This document shows, piece by piece, positions 26,714 to 36,680 of a DNA stretch of 64,000 nucleotides (position 1 is its first letter; each line of letters begins with the position of its first letter). The position numbers and the translations under genes were made by a program. Source of the DNA: WHSW01 sp963749365 (GTDB taxonomy: Bacteria; Actinomycetota; Thermoleophilia; Solirubrobacterales; 70-9). The stretch spans positions 310,001-374,000 of the forward strand of contig CAVVME010000004.1 in assembly GCA_963749365.1 (NCBI GenBank), read 5' to 3'. The notes beneath the pieces were generated by a model, which worked only from the letters and a program-made list of their open reading frames with translations, was not told the origin of the DNA and searched no databases.

Positions 26714-28020
26714 GTTCTCCCGACCCGGTAGAGGCGCCAATCGTCGCCTCGCCAGATCGGCGCCAGGTAGTCGAGGCCGTCGTCGATCAAGGCAACCTCG
26801 TCCTCGGCCAGGTAGTCGAGGTCGGCGTCGGCGACGGCGACGTAGCCGACCTCGTGCTCGGCCAGCCACTCACGGTAGGCATCGGCGGTGAGGTTCGAGT
26901 CCGTGAACAGGTCGAAGTCCTCGGACTCCAGTTGGCGCAACCAGCCGCGGGCGATCGGATAGCGCGGGGCCACGTAGGCGGCCTCCCAGCGGTTCTCGGT
27001 CGGCGGGATCTGGATCCGGGTGACGGCGGGGCGGTGATCGAGCTCGGCGAGCAGCGGGGCGTAGAAGGCACGCTCGGTGGCCGGATCCCCGGCGGCCTTA
27101 CCCAGGTCCCGGATCGGGGCAACCAGCTGCCAGTAGAGCAGCGGCAGCGAGACCGCCAGCACCAGCAGACGGCCCCGCGGCCAGAGCACCAGCGCGAGCA
27201 CGGGGCCCGCGAACAGCGCCCCGAGCCGAGTGACGTTGCCGCCGAGCGCGTTCGGGACCAGGAACACGGCCAGGGTCAACGCCGCGTACAGCAGCGCGCC
27301 GATCCGCAGCGCCCGGTAGCGCTCTGGCACCAGCCAGATCACCGCCAGGGCAAGCAGCGGGACCGCGATGAAGGCCGAGAAGCGAAACGGCTCGCTGCCC
27401 CCGACCGGGTAGGCCAGGTTGAGGACGATCGTCGGGACGACACCCCCGAGCGCCACCCAGAGCCCCGTCCGGCGCTCGCCGGAGAGCGCGATCGCCCCGC
27501 CCGCGAGGGCGACGAAGAGGCCAGCGACCGGGCTCGTGAGGGCGGTGAGCGCCGCCAGCGCGGTCGCCACGGTCGGGCGGCCATGGTCGACCGCGAGCAG
27601 GGCGGCGAGCCCGAGCGGCACCGCGGCGAGGAACGGCATCCGCCCGGTCAACAGCCACAGCGCGACGCCGGCGCCGAACCAGAGGGCCGGCACGAGGGCC
27701 GCGTCGCCAAAGCGCCGGCGGGTGAGCTCGGCGAAGATTGCCGCCGCAGCGACGACGGCGATCGCTCCGGTCACGCGGACGCCGAGAAGGGCGGCGATCG
27801 GCGGGTAGACGACGCTGTAGGAGAGCAGGTTGTGGCCGGAGTACCAGAGCTCGTTGAAGCTCTCGAACGCGTTGCGCTCGAAGAACTCGGCCCGAAAGGT
27901 GGCCGCGGCGAGGTCCTGGCTCGCCGGGGCCCAGGCCAGGTAGGCGAGCGCCAGCCCCGCTGCGAGCAGGGTCGGTGCGAGAACGGTCCAGCGGGTCCAG
28001 CCGGAGATTGGGCGCGTCGA
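26710..28020 (-). CDS. polytopic membrane protein of unknown function, start unresolved
   Basis: Roughly 435 aa with about ten hydrophobic segments followed by a soluble C-terminal domain of about 110 residues (from PVTRIQIPPTENRWEAAYVA to the end), the layout of GT-C-like or exporter membrane proteins. An early loop has NAFESFNELWYSGHNLLSYSVVYPP. I do not recognise a family. There is no ATG, GTG or TTG in the correct frame between the stop of the upstream helicase gene and the first membrane segment. The only in-frame one, at 28173, lies inside the helicase gene. Either a rare start codon is used or a base error hides it. Confidence 0.6.
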   Translation of the reverse strand, partial: STRPISGWTRWTVLAPTLLAAGLALAYLAWAPASQDLAAATFRAEFFERNAFESFNELWYSGHNLLSYSVVYPPIAALLGVRVTGAIAVVAAAAIFAELTRRRFGDAALVPALWFGAGVALWLLTGRMPFLAAVPLGLAALLAVDHGRPTVATALAALTALTSPVAGLFVALAGGAIALSGERRTGLWVALGGVVPTIVLNLAYPVGGSEPFRFSAFIAVPLLALAVIWLVPERYRALRIGALLYAALTLAVFLVPNALGGNVTRLGALFAGPVLALVLWPRGRLLVLAVSLPLLYWQLVAPIRDLGKAAGDPATERAFYAPLLAELDHRPAVTRIQIPPTENRWEAAYVAPRYPIARGWLRQLESEDFDLFTDSNLTADAYREWLAEHEVGYVAVADADLDYLAEDEVALIDDGLDYLAPIWRGDDWRLYRVGRT

Positions 28021-28030
28021 CGACGCCGGG

Positions 28031-29473
28031 CTACCCCTTCGCGTACTCGACCCGGATCTGCTTGCCCTCGAGCTTGGTCCCGTCGAGCCGCTCGAGCGCG
28101 AGCTTCGCCTGCTGATCGGGGAGCTCGACGAATGAGAACCGCTCCAGGACGCGGATCGCGCTGATCTCGGCATCCGGGATCACCGCGCCCTCGGTCAGCG
28201 CCCAGCGCAGCTTCTCCTCGCTGATCCCGCTGCGCAGGCCGCGGTTGACGAACAGCTTCACGCGACCCTCGCCGGACTCGGCCTGCGGCCTGGCCTCGGG
28301 TTCAGGCCGACGCTCGGTCTCGTGGTCGCGCCGTCGCGGCCGCGGCGCGTGCTCGATCCGCTCCTCGGGCGGCTCCCACTCGCCGATCACGGTCTTTGCC
28401 TCGCGCTCGATCCGCGGGATCTCGTCGCGCTGCTTCGCGGTGGCGAAGGTGATCGCGCGGCCGGTTCGCCCGACCCGGCCGGTACGGCCGATCCGGTGCA
28501 CGTAGATCTCGGTGTTGTTCGGCATGTCGTAGTTGATCACGTGGGTGACGTGCTCGATGTCGAGCCCGCGCGCGGCGACGTCGGTGGCGACCAGCAGCGG
28601 CAGCTTGTGCTCCTTGAACTGGATCATCACCCCGTCTCGCTGGCCCTGGCTCATGTCACCGTGCAGGGCCTTGACTCGCAGGCCACGATCGCGAAGCTGG
28701 TCGTCGAGCCGCGCCGCGCCGATCTTCGTCCGGCAGAAGATGATCGCCTGCTCCGGCTCCTCGGCCCGCAGGACCTCGATCAATCGCGTGGTCTTGTTGC
28801 GCGGCTCGACCTCCACGTAGGCCTGCTCGATCGCGTCCACGGTGAGCTGCTTCGGCGTCACCTTGATCGTCACCGGCTCGTACATGTACTGCTCGGCGAG
28901 GCGCGCGATCGGCGGCGGTATGGTGGCCGAGAACAGCGAAGTCTGGCGGCCCGAGGGACACATGCGGAGGATCTTCTCGACGTCCTCGATGAAGCCCAGG
29001 TCGAGCATCTCGTCGGCCTCGTCGAGGACCACGTAGCGGGCCGAAGTGAGCACGAGCGAGCGCCGCGAGATCAGGTCCATCATCCGGCCGACGGTGGCGA
29101 CGACGACATGGGCCCCACGCCGGAGGCGGGACTGCTGGGTCGAGATCGGCGCCCCGCCGAACACGGCGACGACCTCGATCGCGCGATGCTCGGCGTAGGC
29201 GCGCAGCGCCTGGGTGACCTGGATGCAGAGCTCGCGGGTTGGCGTCAGCACGATCGCCTGGGTGTCCTCGGAGCCGGGGTCGAGGTACTGGAGCAGCGGC
29301 AGGCCGAAGGCGGCCGTCTTCCCGGTCCCGGTCTGCGCCTGGCCGATCACGTCATGGCCGGCGAGCAGCTCCGGGATCGCCTGCTCTTGGATCGCCGTCG
29401 GCTCGGTGTAGCCGAGCTCGTCGAGCGCGAGCAGGATCTCCTCGCGGAGACCAAGGTCCGAGAATCCGGTCAT
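28031..29473 (-). CDS. DEAD-box ATP-dependent RNA helicase
   Basis: RNA helicase of 480 aa. In order: Q motif (YTEPTAIQEQAIP), Walker A AQTGTGKTAA, PTREL, DEADEML, SAT, then in the second RecA domain IIFCRTK, ATDVAARGLDIEHV and HRIGRTGRVGRTG. A charged linker leads to a C-terminal domain (GRVKLFVNRGLRSGISEEKL) like the DbpA RNA-binding fold, suggesting a CsdA/DeaD-type role in ribosome assembly or RNA decay. The ATG overlaps the stop of the upstream quinone reductase gene (ATGA), so they are translated together. Confidence 0.93.
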   Translation of the reverse strand: MTGFSDLGLREEILLALDELGYTEPTAIQEQAIPELLAGHDVIGQAQTGTGKTAAFGLPLLQYLDPGSEDTQAIVLTPTRELCIQVTQALRAYAEHRAIEVVAVFGGAPISTQQSRLRRGAHVVVATVGRMMDLISRRSLVLTSARYVVLDEADEMLDLGFIEDVEKILRMCPSGRQTSLFSATIPPPIARLAEQYMYEPVTIKVTPKQLTVDAIEQAYVEVEPRNKTTRLIEVLRAEEPEQAIIFCRTKIGAARLDDQLRDRGLRVKALHGDMSQGQRDGVMIQFKEHKLPLLVATDVAARGLDIEHVTHVINYDMPNNTEIYVHRIGRTGRVGRTGRAITFATAKQRDEIPRIEREAKTVIGEWEPPEERIEHAPRPRRRDHETERRPEPEARPQAESGEGRVKLFVNRGLRSGISEEKLRWALTEGAVIPDAEISAIRVLERFSFVELPDQQAKLALERLDGTKLEGKQIRVEYAKG

Positions 29474-30417
29474 CGGGTCGGGTCGAGCAGCAGCTTGCCC
29501 CGGGTCCCGCGCCCGGCGAGGTCCTCGTGGGCGCGGCGCGCTTCCGCAAGCGGGTAAACGTCCCCGACGACTATCTCGAGCTCGCCCGAGGCGACCGCCC
29601 CGAGCAGGTCGCCGATCATCGCCGCGACCTGCTCGCGGTGCGGGACCAGGTGCATGAGCCAGAACCCGATCAGCGAGCGCGAATGGCGCAGCAAGTGGCC
29701 GGTCGAGACCTCGTTCGGCTCGCGCGACGCGATCCCGAAGACGACGTGACGGCCGAACGGGGCCAGCGTGCGCAGGCAGGCCTCGAAGGTCGGCCCGCCG
29801 GTCATCTCGAGCACCGCGTCGACCTCGCGTCCGTCGTTGGCGGCGAGGATCGCCTCGCCGAGCTGCTCGGCGCGCGAATCGACCGCCGCGTCGGCGCCGA
29901 GCCGCTGGGCGAGCTCGCGCTTCTCGGGGGTCGACGCGAGCGCGACGACCCGCGCCCCCGCCCGCTTGGCGAGCTGCACGGCGAGCGTCCCCGTGCCGCC
30001 GCCGGCCGCCTGGACGACGACCGTCTCGCCGGGCTGCAGGCGGGCGCACCGATGCACGAGTGCGTGCGCGGTCAGGCCCTGGAGCAGAAGTCCCGCCGCC
30101 TGGTCGTCGGAGACGGCGTCGGGGACCGGCACCAGCCAGCGCTCCGGGACCGCGACCTTCGACGCGTACCCGCCCGAGGCGAGAATCGAGGCGACCCGGC
30201 GGCCATCCGGCGTCGTTCCCGACACCTCGGCCCCGGGAACCAGCGGCAGGGTCTGCTCGGCGAGGTAGTCGTTGCGGGTCGCGTGAGTGTCGGCGAAGTT
30301 GACACCGGCGCGTGCGACGTCGACAACGACCTCTCCCTCGGCGGGGTCGGGATCAGGCAGGTCGGCGAGCTCCATGACCTCGGGGCCCCCGAACTGCTGG
30401 ATGCGGATCGCTCTCAT
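29470..30417 (-). CDS. zinc-independent quinone oxidoreductase (MDR family)
   Basis: Medium-chain dehydrogenase/reductase of 315 aa. An N-terminal GroES-like domain (GEVVVDVARAGVNFADTHATR) precedes a Rossmann domain with AAGGGTGTLAVQLAKRAGARV. It lacks the cysteines and histidines that bind zinc, and is therefore of the NADPH:quinone reductase type, reducing quinones or enones. YASKVAVPERWLVPVPDAVSDDQAAGLLLQGLTA is a typical interdomain segment. It is the first gene of a pair with the helicase and is divergent from the PfkB gene. Confidence 0.88.
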   Translation of the reverse strand: MRAIRIQQFGGPEVMELADLPDPDPAEGEVVVDVARAGVNFADTHATRNDYLAEQTLPLVPGAEVSGTTPDGRRVASILASGGYASKVAVPERWLVPVPDAVSDDQAAGLLLQGLTAHALVHRCARLQPGETVVVQAAGGGTGTLAVQLAKRAGARVVALASTPEKRELAQRLGADAAVDSRAEQLGEAILAANDGREVDAVLEMTGGPTFEACLRTLAPFGRHVVFGIASREPNEVSTGHLLRHSRSLIGFWLMHLVPHREQVAAMIGDLLGAVASGELEIVVGDVYPLAEARRAHEDLAGRGTRGKLLLDPTR

Positions 30418-30447
30418 CGCGGATGAGTCTGTCAGGATGCCGCAGCC

Positions 30448-31377
<930 letters not shown>

Positions 31378-31458
31378 GCCGGTCGATCACCGTCGCCCCG
31401 AGTGGAGTCTCGTAGCTGCGAGAATGAGCGCGACCGAGCGATCGATCGAGGAGAGGCG

Positions 31459-32862
31459 ATGGCCGACGAGCAGCGGAGTTCCCAAGACGGCAGCGGTGCC
31501 GCGACGGCCGAGCGAACGGCCGAGACTTTGACCGTCACCGACAACCGCACCGGCGAGACCTACGAGCTCGAGGTGACTGACGGGACGGTGCGGGCGCTCG
31601 ACCTGCGCCAGATCAAGGTCTCAGAGGACGATTTCGGCCTGATGACCTACGACCCGGCGTTCACGAACACGGCCTCCTGCCAGTCGGCGATCACCTACAT
31701 CGACGGCGAGGCCGGAATCCTGGAGCACCGCGGCTACTCGATCGAGCAGCTCTGCGAGCACTCGACCTACCTTGAGGTCGCCTACCTGCTCGTCTTCGGC
31801 GAGCTCCCGACCGCCGCCCAGCTCGAGCGCTGGGTCTTCGACGTTACCCATCACACCTTCGTCCACGAGGACATCAAGCACCTGCTGGAGACGTTTCGCT
31901 ACGACGCCCACCCGATGGGCATGCTGCTCTCCAGCGTCGGCGCGCTCTCGACCTTCTATCCCGACGCGAAGCAGATCGACGATCCCGAGGAGCGCTATAT
32001 GGCGGCGATCAGACTGATCGCCAAGGTGCCCACCCTGGCCGCCTTCGCCTACCGCCACAACCTGGGACTGCCCTATGTCTACCCGGACAACGAGCTCAGC
32101 TACGCCGAGAACTTCCTCTCGATGATGTTCAAGAAGACGGAGTTCAAGTACCACCCCGACGACCGCTTGGCGAAGGCGCTCGACGTGCTCTTCATCCTGC
32201 ACGCGGACCACGAGCAGAACTGCTCGACCAACGCGGTGCGCTCGGTCGGCTCGTCGCACGTCGATCCGTACTCCGCCGTCGCGGCGGGGGTGGCGGCGCT
32301 ATACGGCCCGCTGCACGGCGGGGCCAACGAGGCGGTGCTGAAGATGCTGCGGCGGATCGAGAGCACCGAGAACGTTCCCGGCTTCCTCGAGGGGGTGAAG
32401 AACCGCGAGGAGCGGCTGATGGGTTTCGGGCACCGCGTCTACAAGAACTACGACCCGCGAGCGCGGATCATCAAGAAGAACGTCGACGAGGTGCTCGAGG
32501 CAACCGGAGAGAACCGGCTGCTCGACATCGCGGTCGAGCTCGAGAAGCGCGCCCTCGACGACGAGTTCTTCACCTCGCGCAAGCTCTATCCGAACGTCGA
32601 CTTCTACTCGGGGCTGATCTACGAGGCGCTGCGGATCCCGACCGACATGTTCACGGTCATCTTCGCGATCCCGCGGACTTCGGGCTGGGTCGCGCAGTGG
32701 ATGGAGCTGAACGAGGACGAGGACCAGAAGATCGCTCGGCCGCGCCAGATCTACACCGGCGAGCGCGGGCGCGAGTACCTGCCGATCGCGGAGCGCTCCG
32801 GCCCGGAGAAGATCGTCGGGCCGCCGGCCCGGCGGCCGAAGCTGGTCCGCCGCGGCGCCTGA
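31459..32862 (+). CDS. gltA: citrate synthase
   Basis: Type II (hexameric style) citrate synthase of 467 aa with an N-terminal beta extension (TDNRTGETYELEVTDGTV). Catalytic residues are visible in PLHGGANEAV (His), GFGHRVYKNYDPRA (His) and YPNVDFYSG (Asp). It condenses acetyl-CoA and oxaloacetate. The extreme N-terminus is low-complexity. GAGGAGAGG is a good ribosome site 4-5 nt before the ATG. Two unrecognised small genes follow, the first overlapping the TGA. Confidence 0.95.
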   Translation: MADEQRSSQDGSGAATAERTAETLTVTDNRTGETYELEVTDGTVRALDLRQIKVSEDDFGLMTYDPAFTNTASCQSAITYIDGEAGILEHRGYSIEQLCEHSTYLEVAYLLVFGELPTAAQLERWVFDVTHHTFVHEDIKHLLETFRYDAHPMGMLLSSVGALSTFYPDAKQIDDPEERYMAAIRLIAKVPTLAAFAYRHNLGLPYVYPDNELSYAENFLSMMFKKTEFKYHPDDRLAKALDVLFILHADHEQNCSTNAVRSVGSSHVDPYSAVAAGVAALYGPLHGGANEAVLKMLRRIESTENVPGFLEGVKNREERLMGFGHRVYKNYDPRARIIKKNVDEVLEATGENRLLDIAVELEKRALDDEFFTSRKLYPNVDFYSGLIYEALRIPTDMFTVIFAIPRTSGWVAQWMELNEDEDQKIARPRQIYTGERGREYLPIAERSGPEKIVGPPARRPKLVRRGA

Positions 32863-33209
32863 GCACGCTGGGGTTCCGGCTCACAATCCGGCACGGGCCG
32901 CGGGTCACGCGGCAGCGTTACCCCGACCTGCAGGCGGCGCTCGCCGCGTTGCAGGCCCAGGTCGAGCGGATCCGCGCCGGCACCAATCTGGCGAGCGTCA
33001 AGATGCTGCGCGAGTTCGAGCCCTCCGAGCGGGTCGCCGCCCGGCTCGAGATCTCGACCGGGTCGATCTTCCGCGGCCGCAGCGCCGGGATCGACGTGAT
33101 GGGTGACGGCTCGATCGTCGCCTTCGCCGGCGGCGTCGCGCGACGGCCGCTGGAGCCGGAAGCGAGCGAGCCCCCGTACGCTGCGATCGCGCGCGAGCTC
33201 GAGGGCTAA
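32859..33209 (+). CDS. hypothetical protein downstream of citrate synthase, possible CTG start
   Basis: Open frame of about 116 aa beginning LSTLGFRLTIRHGPRVTRQRYPDLQ and containing a helix QAALAALQAQVERIRAG, then FEPSERVAARLEISTGSIFRGRSAGIDVMGDGS, which looks like a small mixed alpha/beta domain. No ATG, GTG or TTG precedes the apparently folded part. The nearest candidate is CTG at 32859, overlapping the gltA stop as CTGA. Codon use is like the neighbours and the next gene begins 10 nt later. I recognise no family. Confidence 0.5.
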   Translation: MSTLGFRLTIRHGPRVTRQRYPDLQAALAALQAQVERIRAGTNLASVKMLREFEPSERVAARLEISTGSIFRGRSAGIDVMGDGSIVAFAGGVARRPLEPEASEPPYAAIARELEG

Positions 33210-33219
33210 GGTCAGCCCG

Positions 33220-33549
33220 GTGAAGCGCCAGGAAGCCGAGGTCCCGAAGGGAAGCTATGCCGCCGGCCGCAGGGTGCGGCTGCCGCGCGGGGCGAAGCGT
33301 CCGATCCGCGTCTACGTCAACGGAGTCGAGCAGACCGCGGGCGTCGACTACGAGCTCGAGGGCGCCGGGATCGTCTTCGCCCGCCCGATCGTCAAGGAGA
33401 AGGTCACCGCGGGGCGCTGGGCGGCGATGTATCTGGGCCTCTTCGGCACCTACCGCAAGCACGAGACGGTCGACGTCGAGTACACGCTCGACGGGGCGGT
33501 GAAGCTCGTCTCGGATGCCGAGATCCTGGCCGATTCCCAGGTCGGCTGA
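33220..33549 (+). CDS. hypothetical protein
   Basis: Protein of 109 aa, GTG start with TAAGGT 7 nt upstream. It is basic at the N-terminus and predicted rich in beta strands: RRVRLPRGAKRPIRVYVNGVEQTAGVDYELEG, then RWAAMYLGLFGTYRKHETVDVEYTLDG. The pattern VYVNGV...GVDYELEG resembles beta-sandwich modules seen in surface or phage-like proteins, but there is no signal peptide and I assign no function. It probably shares a transcript with gltA and the preceding small gene. Confidence 0.6.
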   Translation: MKRQEAEVPKGSYAAGRRVRLPRGAKRPIRVYVNGVEQTAGVDYELEGAGIVFARPIVKEKVTAGRWAAMYLGLFGTYRKHETVDVEYTLDGAVKLVSDAEILADSQVG

Positions 33550-33550
33550 G

Positions 33551-34558
33551 TCAGGTCGCCGGGCCGAGCCCGACCAGCTCGGCGACGCGCTCGCGGTGCA
33601 GGCGGGCGCTGCCGAGCATCTGGGCGCCGACGCGCGCCCGCTTGAGCAGGAAGTGGACGTCGTGCTCCCAGGTGAAGCCGATCCCGCCGAGGGTCTGGAT
33701 CGCCTGGTGGGTGACGGTCGAGGCGGCGTCCGACGCGCGCGCCTTCGCCATCGAGGCGGCGAGCGCCAGCGACTGTGGCTCCGCATCCGCCGCCCAGGCG
33801 GCGTAGTAGGTCAGCGAACGCGCTTCCTCGACCTCCCAGAGCATGTCCGCGAGCCGGTGCGAGACCGCCTGATAGGCGCCGATCGGGCGCCCGAACTGCT
33901 GCCGCTCTCGGGCGTAGGCGACCGCCATCTCGAGCGCTCGCTGCGCGACCCCGACCAGCTCAGCGGCGAGCGCGACCGCGGCCCTGTCGACCGCCGGCTG
34001 CACGTCTCCTGGCAAGGGCTCCCCGCCCTCAGTGCGAACGCGGTAATAGGCGCGCGTGGTGTCGATCAGGTTGAGTCGCTCGAGCGTCGCGCTCTCGGTC
34101 TCGATCAGCTTGGCGCCGTCGCCGTCGGCGAGCACGAGCACCGCGCTGCCCCCGGCCGCGCCGACGACCGGCTCCGGATCGGCGGTGAGCTCGGCGGCTC
34201 CGCGAGCCTTGCCGGAGGCGATCCCGGGCAGCCAGCGCTGGTGCTGCTCGTCCGACCCCGCGGTCTCGATCGCCAGGCCCGCGATCGCGTTCGAGATCAG
34301 CGGGGCTGGGGCGCAGGCGTAGCCGAGCTCCTCGAGCAGGATCACCAGCTCGACGGTGCCGAGCCCGAGGCCTCCGTACTGCTCGGCGACCGCGATCCCC
34401 GGCCAGCCGAGCTCGCAGATCTGCTCCCAGAGCTGATCGTCGTAGGGGCTCTCGGACTCGGCGAGCTCGCGCACCTTCTCGGGCCGGAAGCGACTGGCGA
34501 GGAAGTCGTGCGCGGTCGCCTTGATCTCGCGCTGGGTGTCGTTGAAGTCGAACTCCAC
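33551..34558 (-). CDS. acyl-CoA dehydrogenase, small partner subunit type
   Basis: Acyl-CoA dehydrogenase fold of 335 aa, shorter than usual because the central beta domain is reduced (PEPVVGAAGGSAVLVLADGDG). Conserved parts are ELGWPGIAVAEQYGGLGLG, FGRPIGAYQAVSHRLADM and QTLGGIGFTWEHDVHFLLKRA. The usual catalytic Glu motif near the C-terminus is missing. This matches the non-catalytic chains of alpha2beta2 dehydrogenases such as mycobacterial steroid side-chain enzymes. It lies 9 nt downstream of the larger chain on the same strand, so the two likely form one heterotetramer. Confidence 0.85.
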   Translation of the reverse strand: MEFDFNDTQREIKATAHDFLASRFRPEKVRELAESESPYDDQLWEQICELGWPGIAVAEQYGGLGLGTVELVILLEELGYACAPAPLISNAIAGLAIETAGSDEQHQRWLPGIASGKARGAAELTADPEPVVGAAGGSAVLVLADGDGAKLIETESATLERLNLIDTTRAYYRVRTEGGEPLPGDVQPAVDRAAVALAAELVGVAQRALEMAVAYARERQQFGRPIGAYQAVSHRLADMLWEVEEARSLTYYAAWAADAEPQSLALAASMAKARASDAASTVTHQAIQTLGGIGFTWEHDVHFLLKRARVGAQMLGSARLHRERVAELVGLGPAT

Positions 34559-34567
34559 GCTCTCTCG

Positions 34568-35707
34568 CTACCTCAGCTTGGGGAGGCCGAGCACCCGTTC
34601 GGCGACGATGTTGCGGAGCACGTCGCTGGTCCCGCCCTCGATCGAGTTGGCGCGCGAACGCAGGAACCGATAGGCCCAGAGGTCGTCCGCCCGCAGGGCC
34701 TCGACCCCGCCGACCTCGACCGCGAGCTCGGTCAGCGCCTGGTTGGTCGATGACCACTGAAGCTTCGCGATCGAGCCCTCGGGCCCGGGCGTCCCGACCT
34801 TCATCGTCTGAGTCAGGGAGCGCATTGCTCCCAGCCGCAGGCCCTCGATCCCGATCTTCAGCCGAGCGATCTTGTCGCGGACCAGTGGGTCGTCGGCGAG
34901 GCCGCGCCCGCGCGCCAGCTCAACCAGCTCGTCGAGCGAGTTGCTGAGCCCGAGCGCCGCCGAGGCGCCGAGACCGGCACGCTCGTTCATCAGCGTCGTA
35001 ATCGCGACCATCCAGCCGTTGCCGACCCCGCCGACGACGTTCTCGTCGGGCACGTAGGCGTCCTCGATGAAGAGCTCGTTGAATTCGGCCTCGCCGGTGA
35101 TCTGGCGCAGGGGCCGGACCTCGACCTCGTCCTGCTCCATGTCCATGAGGAAGTAGGTCAGCCCCTTGTGCTTGGGCACGTCCGGATCGGTGCGGGCGAC
35201 GAGCATGCACCACTTCGCCTCGTGGGCGAACGTCGTCCACACCTTCTGACCGGTCACCCGCCAGCCGCCGTTCTCGGGCACCGCCTTGGTCTTCAGCGAG
35301 GCGAGGTCGGACCCGGACTCCGGCTCGGAGAAACCCTGGCACCAGATCTCCTCGGCGGAGAGGATCGGCTCCAGGAAGCGCTCCTTCTGCTCGCTCGTGC
35401 CGTGCGCGATCACCACCGGCCCGCCCATCACCAGCCCGAGCACGTTGGCCGGCCGCGGCGCCTTGGCCCGGGCGAGCTCCTCGCCGAAGATCGCCTGCTC
35501 GATCAGGGTCGCGCCGCGGCCGCCGTACTCCTTCGGCCATGAGACCCCGGCCCAGCCGGCGGCGTGCAGCCGGCGCTGCCACTCGCGCTCGAACTCGAAC
35601 TGCTCCTGGTCGCCACCCTGCGGGGCCGGTCCGGGATGGTTGGCCTCGACCCAGGCGCGCAGCTCGTCGCGGAACGCCCGCTCGTCGCTGGTCAGCGTCA
35701 GGTCCAC
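34568..35707 (-). CDS. acyl-CoA dehydrogenase, large catalytic subunit type
   Basis: Acyl-CoA dehydrogenase of 379 aa. Visible are WPKEYGGRGATLIEQAIFGEE, the flavin/substrate segment CQGFSEPESGSDLASLKTKA, WTTFAHEAKWCMLVARTD, and SRANSIEGGTSDVLRNIVAERVLGLP with the likely catalytic Glu. The pair of large and small chains resembles heterotetrameric FadE enzymes of actinobacteria that oxidise bulky acyl-CoAs (sterol side chains, branched acids). The substrate is inferred only. ATG start, with no other gene between it and the UbiA gene upstream. Confidence 0.88.
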   Translation of the reverse strand: MDLTLTSDERAFRDELRAWVEANHPGPAPQGGDQEQFEFEREWQRRLHAAGWAGVSWPKEYGGRGATLIEQAIFGEELARAKAPRPANVLGLVMGGPVVIAHGTSEQKERFLEPILSAEEIWCQGFSEPESGSDLASLKTKAVPENGGWRVTGQKVWTTFAHEAKWCMLVARTDPDVPKHKGLTYFLMDMEQDEVEVRPLRQITGEAEFNELFIEDAYVPDENVVGGVGNGWMVAITTLMNERAGLGASAALGLSNSLDELVELARGRGLADDPLVRDKIARLKIGIEGLRLGAMRSLTQTMKVGTPGPEGSIAKLQWSSTNQALTELAVEVGGVEALRADDLWAYRFLRSRANSIEGGTSDVLRNIVAERVLGLPKLR

Positions 35708-35743
35708 GGGAGCGCTGAATCTAGTCGATTGATTCCCAATTCC

Positions 35744-36667
35744 TCAGTCGGTCAGGTACAGGGCGACGACGGCTGAGCCGACCCAGCTCACGGCGGCGAA
35801 GATGATCCCCGGGTCGTGGGAGAGGATCGCGGCGGTCGAGCGGGTATCGCGGCGGTCGTAGATCAGGTACAGGTAGCGGAAGATCCCGTAGAGCATCGAC
35901 GGCGCCGTGGCCAGCATCCGCGACCCGACCAGAGGCGAGTCGACCGCGTAGATGACGTAGCTGATGATCGCGGCCGCCGTGACCATGGCGATCATCTGAT
36001 CGAGGAAGGGCAGCGAGTAGTGCTCGAGCACGGGCCGAGTCAAAGGGTCCAGGGGACCCTCAGCTGACCCGGCCGCCCCCGGAAGCGAAGCTGAGGAGGC
36101 GGGCGGAACTTTGGTGTCTCCTTCCAACATCGCCTCTTGCCGGCGCTTGGTGAAGCCGAGGAAGAGGGCGAGGAAGCCGGTGCAGACGAGCAGGAACTCC
36201 GACGCCTGCGCCTCGACCGCCACCGCGCCGGCGACCACCCTGAGGATGAACAGCGACGCGATCGCCATCACGTCGATGATCACCAGCCGCTTGAGCACCA
36301 GCGAGTAGGCGGTCGTGATCACGCCGTAGAGCGCGACCATCGCCCCGACCTCGGCTTCGACCGCGAGCCCGAGCCCGATCGCGCCGGCGCCGAGGACGAG
36401 CGCGAGCGCGGTCGCGGCGCCGGCACCGACCGCGCCGCTGGCGATCGGCCGGTGGCGCTTCTCCGAGTGATGGCGGTCGTGCTCGCGGTCGAGCAGGTCG
36501 TTGAGCAGATAGCCGGCGCTGGAGATGCCGCAGAAGGCGACGAAGGCGAGGGTCGCCGCCACCACCTGCTCACCCTCGTCGAGCTTGCCCGAGAAGAGCA
36601 GGCCGGCGAACACGAGCAGGTTCTTGATCCACTCCTGTGGGCGCAGGGCCCGGATCAGCGGCGGCAT
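35744..36667 (-). CDS. UbiA-family prenyltransferase, decaprenyl-phosphate phosphoribosyltransferase-like
   Basis: Integral membrane protein of 307 aa with about eight helices. LRPQEWIKNLLVFAGLLFSG, SAGYLLNDLLDREHDRHH and KRHRPIASG form the extended Asp-rich motif of DPPR synthases, which couple phosphoribosyl pyrophosphate to polyprenyl phosphate for arabinan or ribose-lipid synthesis. An insertion of about 20 residues after KRRQEAMLEGDT (PPASSASLPGAAGSAEGP) is encoded by a palindromic repeat (36058-36109) that also occurs in the lipoyl protein gene. It starts 13 nt after the FAD-oxidase stop. Another aromatic or glycerol-ether UbiA role is possible. Confidence 0.78.
   Translation of the reverse strand: MPPLIRALRPQEWIKNLLVFAGLLFSGKLDEGEQVVAATLAFVAFCGISSAGYLLNDLLDREHDRHHSEKRHRPIASGAVGAGAATALALVLGAGAIGLGLAVEAEVGAMVALYGVITTAYSLVLKRLVIIDVMAIASLFILRVVAGAVAVEAQASEFLLVCTGFLALFLGFTKRRQEAMLEGDTKVPPASSASLPGAAGSAEGPLDPLTRPVLEHYSLPFLDQMIAMVTAAAIISYVIYAVDSPLVGSRMLATAPSMLYGIFRYLYLIYDRRDTRSTAAILSHDPGIIFAAVSWVGSAVVALYLTD
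36058..36109 (+). repeat. 52-nt palindromic element inside the UbiA gene (copy 1)
   Basis: This element matches 48312-48363 at 47 of 52 positions without a gap. Its arms CCTCAGCT (36058-36065) and AGCTGAGG (36089-36096) form a perfect 8-bp stem around a GC-rich loop. It is read antisense in the UbiA gene and encodes an Ala/Ser/Pro/Gly linker. Confidence 0.7.
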
Positions 36668-36680
36668 CGGCCGGCGAACT

